Source of the DNA: an uncultured Oscillibacter sp.
GTDB lineage: Bacteria > Bacillota > Clostridia > Oscillospirales > Oscillospiraceae
Direction: 5' to 3'
Length of the DNA: 10,310 nt
Assembly (NCBI GenBank): GCA_937884915.1
Contig: CALAAN010000084.1
Coordinates: forward strand, 1-10,310
Position 1 is the first letter of the stretch. Each line of letters opens with the position of its first letter. The position numbers and the translations under genes are program-made. The notes under the pieces were generated by a model that worked only from the letters and a program-made list of their open reading frames with translations, searched no databases and had not been told where the DNA came from. Shown here in pieces: positions 7,103-10,310 of the stretch.

Positions 7103-8376
7103 TCAGCGGATGATGAGGCTCTCGCGCTCCGCGCCGACGGAGACGAAGCCGATGTGGCAGCCGATGGCCTTTTCGACGTATTCGACGTAGTTGCGGGCAT
7201 TCTCGGGCAGGTCCTCCCACTTGCGCGCGCCGGAAATGTCGCACTGCCAGCCGGGCAGATACTCGACAACGGGCTTGGCGTCCTGCAGCAGCACGGGGAA
7301 CGGGAAGTCGTCGGTCTGCTCGCCGTTCAATTCATAGTGCGCGCAGACGGGGATCTTGTCCATGTAGCTTAAAATATCGAGCTTCGTGAGGGCGATGTTC
7401 GTTGCGCCCTGCGTCTCCACGCCGTAGCGCGTCGCGACCAGATCGATGGGGCCGACGCGGCGGGGTCTGCCGGTCTTCGCGCCGTACTCCGCGCCCGCGT
7501 CGCGCAGCTGCTGCGCCTCTTCGCCGAACCATTCGCAGACGAACGGGCCCTCACCCACGCAGGACGAGTACGCCTTCACCACGCCCACGACCTCGTCGAG
7601 CTTCGCCGTGGGAAATCCCGAACCGACAGGTGCGTACGCCGCAACGGCGTTCGAAGAGGTGGTGTAGGGATAGATGCCATAATCGAGGTCGCGCAGCGCG
7701 CCGAGCTGGGCTTCAAAGAGGATGGACTTGCCCTCCTTCTGCACGTTTCTCAGGAAACGGCCGGTGTCGTGATGTAGGGCTTGATCGCGCCGCAGTAGGT
7801 CTCGACCCAGCTCATCAGCTCGTCCATCGTGTAGCCCTTTGCGCCGTAGATCTTCTGGAGCGTCAGGTTCTTCCACTCGAGAAGGTCGGCAAGGTGCTCC
7901 TTCAAGTGCTCGGGGTGCAGGAGTTCGCCTGCCTGCACGGTCTTTTTCTGGTACTTGTCGCCGTAGAACGGCGCAATGCCCTGCTTAGTCGAGCCGTACT
8001 TCTTGTCGGCAAGGCGCGCTTCCTCGAGCGCGTCGAGCTCGCGGTGCCAGGGCAGCAGCAGCGACGCGCGGTCGCTGACCTTCAGGTTCTCCGGCGTGAT
8101 GGCAACGCCGGCCGCGCGCAGCGTCTCCATTTCCTTGAGCAGGTTTTCGCAGTCCAGCGCCACGCCGTTGCCCAGAATGTTCACAACGCCGTCGCGGAAA
8201 ATGCCGCTCGGCAGCAGATGCAGGGCGAACTTGCCCTTTTCATTCACCACGGTGTGGCCCGCGTTGCCGCCGCCCTGATAGCGGACGACCACGTCGTAAT
8301 GGTCCGTGAGGTAGTCGACCATGCGGCCCTTGCCTTCATCGCCCCAGTTGATTCCTACGATCGCGCAATTTGCCAT
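7103..8376 (-). CDS. purA: Adenylosuccinate synthetase, interrupted by a one-base frameshift
   Basis: PurA joins IMP and aspartate using GTP, the first committed step to AMP. The first frame runs from ATG 8376 (MANCAIVGINWGDEGKG, with GGAGG at 8390-8386) and reaches IKPYIT before an early TGA at 7752-7750. The rest of the protein continues in the next frame as DTGRFLRNVQ to TGA 7105-7103. Restoring one base at 7768-7770 gives about 424 residues, normal for the family. Key residues are present: Asp13 and GDEGKG (12-17), GGGNAGHT with His41, LFEAQLGAL, YPYTTSSN, TGRPRRVGPIDLVATR and TKLDIL. The pattern matches the clostridial PurA subfamily. Both halves are fully conserved, so a sequencing or assembly error, or a very recent mutation, is more likely than an old pseudogene. 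Confidence 0.93.
7768..7771 (-). other. Site of the purA frameshift
   Basis: The minus strand reads ATC ACG ACA CCG here. The expected protein sequence Ile-Thr-Asp-Thr-Gly needs ATC ACN GAC ACC GGC, so one base is missing between the two codons, for example one G of an ACGGAC. Frame one ends six codons after the lesion (counting the stop). No slippery heptamer or downstream stem typical of programmed frameshifting was seen. Confidence 0.85.
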
Positions 8377-8396
8377 TGTATTGATCCTCCAATCCG

Positions 8397-8410
8397 GAGC
8401 GGGCCCGCTC
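8397..8410. repeat. 14-bp perfect palindrome in the purA leader
   Basis: GAGCGGGCCCGCTC reads identically on both strands. In the purA transcript it could fold as a 5-bp stem with a GGCC loop, ending 6 bases before the GGAGG ribosome binding site. It may be an operator for a dimeric protein or an RNA element; nothing here decides between these or excludes chance. Confidence 0.6.
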
Positions 8411-8442
8411 TGCGAGTCCTGCTCAAATTTTTCAACCGAGTT

Positions 8443-8471
8443 ATTATAGTCACATTTTTCGCCCATGAAAA
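8443..8471 (-). promoter_or_regulatory. Predicted purA promoter
   Basis: On the minus strand a perfect TATAAT (8448-8443) is preceded 17 bases upstream by TTTTCA (8471-8466), which matches TTGACA at four of six positions. Start of transcription would be near 8436, giving a leader of about 60 bases. A better -35 match, TTGACT (8478-8473), is 24 bases away and too far. No clear PurR box was recognised. Confidence 0.55.
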
Positions 8472-8646
8472 GAGTCAATTTTGCATATCTATTATTAGTA
8501 TTACTTATGTCTTGTTGATTTTTACGTCAAATTGAAATAATGCGCTATCCCGCATCATTCAAGGCGTTTCGTCAATAGTGTCAAAGTTGAGGCTCCGATA
8601 TTGTTTTACTTTTTCTGCACTTAGGACTTGCAATGCCGAGTCTCAT

Positions 8647-8662
8647 GTGCAATAATTGGTTT
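8647..8662 (+). promoter_or_regulatory. Upstream NrdR-like box (weaker)
   Basis: GTGCAATAATTGGTTT fits the NrdR consensus acaCwAtATaTwGwgT at 9 of 16 positions, with the CAATAATTG core intact as a near palindrome. Alone it would be weak. Its support is that it lies exactly 32 bp (about three helical turns) from the stronger box at 8679-8694, the pairing typical of NrdR operators. Confidence 0.5.
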
Positions 8663-8678
8663 GCTGTTATGAAGGTCA

Positions 8679-8694
8679 CCACAAGATGTTGTGT
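8679..8694 (+). promoter_or_regulatory. NrdR box upstream of nrdD
   Basis: CCACAAGATGTTGTGT matches the NrdR consensus acaCwAtATaTwGwgT at 13 of 16 positions and forms an inverted repeat CACAA-GATG-TTGTG. NrdR is the zinc-finger/ATP-cone repressor of ribonucleotide reductase genes in most bacteria and binds pairs of such boxes. This one ends 43 bases before the nrdD start and overlaps the candidate -35 region, which would suit repression. Confidence 0.72.
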
Positions 8695-8718
8695 TGTGTT
8701 ATGTAAAGGACATATTAT
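8689..8718 (+). promoter_or_regulatory. Candidate nrdD promoter
   Basis: TATTAT (8713-8718) is a good -10 element. The best-placed -35 is a poor TTGTGT (8689-8694), 18 bases upstream and overlapping the NrdR-like box. Transcription would start near 8725, leaving a leader of only about 13 bases that barely includes the AGGAG site. A promoter further upstream is therefore not excluded. Confidence 0.4.
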
Positions 8719-8737
8719 AGAACAGGAGACGGGAAGC

Positions 8738-10310
8738 ATGAGAGTTATCAAGCGCAACGGCGCAGAAGTAGAATTTGATATCGTCAAGATCATCGCCGCG
8801 GTCACGAAGGCCAACGACGTGGTGGATGAAGATGCCCGCATGACGCCCGTCCAGATCCAGCGCATCGCCGAGAGCGTGGAGCTCTCCTGCCAGAGTCTGG
8901 GCCGCGCGCCCACGGTCGAGGAGATCCAGGACTTTGTCGAGCACCAGATCATGGCGCACGGCGCGTTCGAGGTCGCCAAGCGCTACATCACCTACCGCTA
9001 CAACCGCTCGCTTGTGCGCAAGAGCAACACGACGGACGATAAAATTCTCTCCCTCATCGAGTGCAACAACGAGGAGGCCAAGCAGGAGAATTCCAACAAG
9101 AACCCCGTCGTCAACTCCACCCAGCGCGACTATATGGCCGGTGAGGTGAGCCGTGATCTGACAAGCCGACTGCTCCTGCCCGAGGATATCGTCAAGGCGC
9201 ATGAAGAGGGCATCATCCACTTCCACGATACGGATTACTACGCCCAGCACATGCACAACTGCGACCTTGTGAACCTGGAGGACATGCTGCAAAACGGCAC
9301 GGTCATCACGGGAACGCTCATCGAGCGCCCGCATTCGTTCGCGACTGCCTGCAACATCGCGACGCAGATCGTCGCGCAGGTCGCCTCGAACCAGTACGGC
9401 GGCCAGTCCATCTCGCTGACGCACCTTGCTCCCTTTGTCGATGTTTCGCGCCAGAAGATCAGAAAGCAGGTGCTCGCCGAGGTTGAAACCCTCGGCGTCG
9501 AGCCGACGGAGGACAAGATCACCGAGATCGTCGAAAAGCGCCTGCGCGAGGAGATCCGCCGCGGCGTGCAGACCATCCAGTATCAGGTTGTCACGCTTCT
9601 GACCACGAACGGTCAGGCGCCGTTCATCACCGTTTTCATGTACCTCAACGAGGCGAGAAGCGAGCAGGAAAAGCGCGACCTTGCCGTCATCATCGAAGAA
9701 ATGCTCGAGCAGCGCTATCAAGGCGTCAAGAACGAGCAGGGCGTGTGGGTCACGCCCGCTTTCCCCAAGCTCATCTACGTGCTCGAAGAGGACAACATTC
9801 ACGACGATTCTCCGTACTATTACCTCACGCAGCTCGCCGCCAAGTGCACGGCGCGCCGTATGGTACCCGACTACATCAGCGAGAAGAAAATGCTCGAGCT
9901 CAAGGGCGATGTGTACCCCTGCATGGGCTGCCGCAGCTTCCTGACGCCTGACCGCTTTACCGACGCGGGTGTCGGCAACATCGCGAACGCCGGCAACTAC
10001 GTTCCCGGCAAGCACAAATACTATGGCCGCTTCAATCAGGGCGTCGTCACGATCAACCTGCCCGACGTGGCGCTCTCCTCCGGCGGCAACATTGAAAAGT
10101 TCTGGACGATCTTTGAAGAGCGCCTTGAGCTCTGCCACCGCGCGCTGCGCTGCCGCCACGACCGCCTGAAGGGCACGCTCTCCGACGCGGCCCCCATTCT
10201 CTGGCAGTATGGCGCATGCGCAAGACTCAAAAAGGGTGAGCCGATCGACAAGCTCCTCTACGACGGCTATTCCACGATCTCGCTCGGCTACGCGGGCCTT
10301 TACGAGTGCG
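8738..10310 (+). CDS. nrdD: Anaerobic (class III) ribonucleoside-triphosphate reductase, 3' end outside window
   Basis: Partial gene: 524 codons, open to the right edge. NrdD reduces ribonucleoside triphosphates to deoxy forms using a glycyl radical installed by the activase NrdG, only without oxygen. Residues 1 to about 92 are an ATP-cone allosteric domain (MRVIKRNGAEVEFDIVKI at the start). The catalytic core follows, with TQRDYMAGEVSRDL, IIHFHDTDYYAQHMHNCDLVNL (Cys175) and YPCMGCRSFLTPDRF (Cys395, Cys398). Cys175 and Cys398 sit where the E. coli active-site cysteines are expected. The C-terminal zinc site and glycyl-radical loop should lie beyond the window, probably followed by nrdG. ATG 8738 follows AGGAG (8724-8728) with 9 bases between. 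Two NrdR-like boxes upstream suggest NrdR repression. Confidence 0.96.
   Translation, partial: MRVIKRNGAEVEFDIVKIIAAVTKANDVVDEDARMTPVQIQRIAESVELSCQSLGRAPTVEEIQDFVEHQIMAHGAFEVAKRYITYRYNRSLVRKSNTTDDKILSLIECNNEEAKQENSNKNPVVNSTQRDYMAGEVSRDLTSRLLLPEDIVKAHEEGIIHFHDTDYYAQHMHNCDLVNLEDMLQNGTVITGTLIERPHSFATACNIATQIVAQVASNQYGGQSISLTHLAPFVDVSRQKIRKQVLAEVETLGVEPTEDKITEIVEKRLREEIRRGVQTIQYQVVTLLTTNGQAPFITVFMYLNEARSEQEKRDLAVIIEEMLEQRYQGVKNEQGVWVTPAFPKLIYVLEEDNIHDDSPYYYLTQLAAKCTARRMVPDYISEKKMLELKGDVYPCMGCRSFLTPDRFTDAGVGNIANAGNYVPGKHKYYGRFNQGVVTINLPDVALSSGGNIEKFWTIFEERLELCHRALRCRHDRLKGTLSDAAPILWQYGACARLKKGEPIDKLLYDGYSTISLGYAGLYEC

Larger units (their letters stand above)
8377..8737. other. Divergent intergenic region between purA and nrdD
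   Basis: This 361-bp AT-rich region carries the purA leader (about 8377-8436), a predicted purA promoter (8443-8471), a 170-bp central stretch, two NrdR-like boxes (8647-8694) and the predicted nrdD promoter. The central stretch has a small hairpin-capable repeat (ATGCG 8540-8544 with CGCAT 8551-8555) and several GTCAA/TTGA half-sites (see findings). I see no tRNA, riboswitch or convincing small gene. A 17-codon plus-strand frame at 8465-8518 is discussed in the findings. Confidence 0.7.

Noticed and set aside
7103..7876. The second half of purA as an independent gene starting at ATG 7876
   Set aside because: The segment from 7876 to the lesion is out-of-frame purA sequence with no ribosome binding site; conserved PurA residues begin only at the frameshift point.
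8515..8530. Possible FNR/CRP-type site TTGAT-N6-GTCAA
   Set aside because: The known FNR site is TTGAT-N4-ATCAA; the spacing here is two bases too long and the right half-site is imperfect.
7402..8535. Plus-strand open frame antisense to purA
   Set aside because: Arg/Pro/Ala-rich shadow peptide with no ribosome binding site, opposite conserved PurA motifs.
8699..10159. Minus-strand open frame (486 codons) antisense to nrdD
   Set aside because: The plus strand carries a well-conserved NrdD with active-site motifs throughout; the antisense frame is a product of its high-GC third codon positions and lacks recognisable motifs.
1..10310. CRISPR arrays, insertion sequences, tRNA or rRNA genes, phage genes, defence systems
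   Set aside because: I saw no regularly spaced repeats, transposase motifs, terminal inverted repeats or tRNA-like cloverleaf sequences; nearly all the window is explained by housekeeping genes.

Overview
The window looks like part of the chromosome of an anaerobic, GC-rich low-branching Firmicute (class Clostridia, probably close to Oscillospiraceae/Ruminococcaceae). The evidence is a bacterial V/A-type ATPase operon in the Enterococcus hirae ntp gene order, PurA and PurB proteins of the clostridial subfamily, an oxygen-sensitive class III ribonucleotide reductase, and strong AGGAGG-type ribosome binding sites. The lineage call rests on remembered family resemblance and was not checked by search. 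Genes are GC-rich, and the three main intergenic gaps are clearly AT-rich.

Layout. Bases 1-4513, minus strand, hold the first six genes of a V-type ATPase operon, read right to left: peripheral-stalk small subunit (ntpF), membrane stator subunit I, c-ring subunit K, peripheral-stalk E, central-stalk connector C, and the start of central-stalk F (ntpG), which runs off the left edge. The catalytic A and B and rotor D subunits should follow outside the window. A TTGATT-N17-TATAAT promoter at 4574-4602 drives the operon. Bases 4514-4856 are an AT-rich gap that also contains the terminator of the neighbouring unit. Bases 4857-6990, minus strand, hold purB (adenylosuccinate lyase) followed 28 bp later by a YoaK/DUF1275 membrane protein gene. 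Bases 7103-8376, minus strand, hold purA (adenylosuccinate synthetase), broken in this sequence by one missing base near 7769. A 14-bp-arm hairpin terminator and then a separate purB promoter lie between purA and purB. Bases 8377-8737 are a divergent intergenic region. From 8738 to the right edge, plus strand, is nrdD (anaerobic ribonucleoside-triphosphate reductase), 524 codons and still open.

How the genes fit together. PurA and PurB carry out the two steps from IMP to AMP; PurB also acts earlier in IMP synthesis. NrdD makes deoxynucleotides without oxygen. The ATPase couples ATP to ion movement. The K subunit keeps the Thr-Gln...Gln...Glu ion-site residues of the E. hirae sodium enzyme, so sodium coupling is the better guess.

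I found no convincing new multi-gene system. The points most worth a second look are a tandem pair of NrdR-like boxes exactly 32 bp apart before nrdD, the purA frameshift, a palindromic purA leader that could mask its ribosome binding site, and a cysteine-rich open frame without a start codon in the gap before the ATPase operon.
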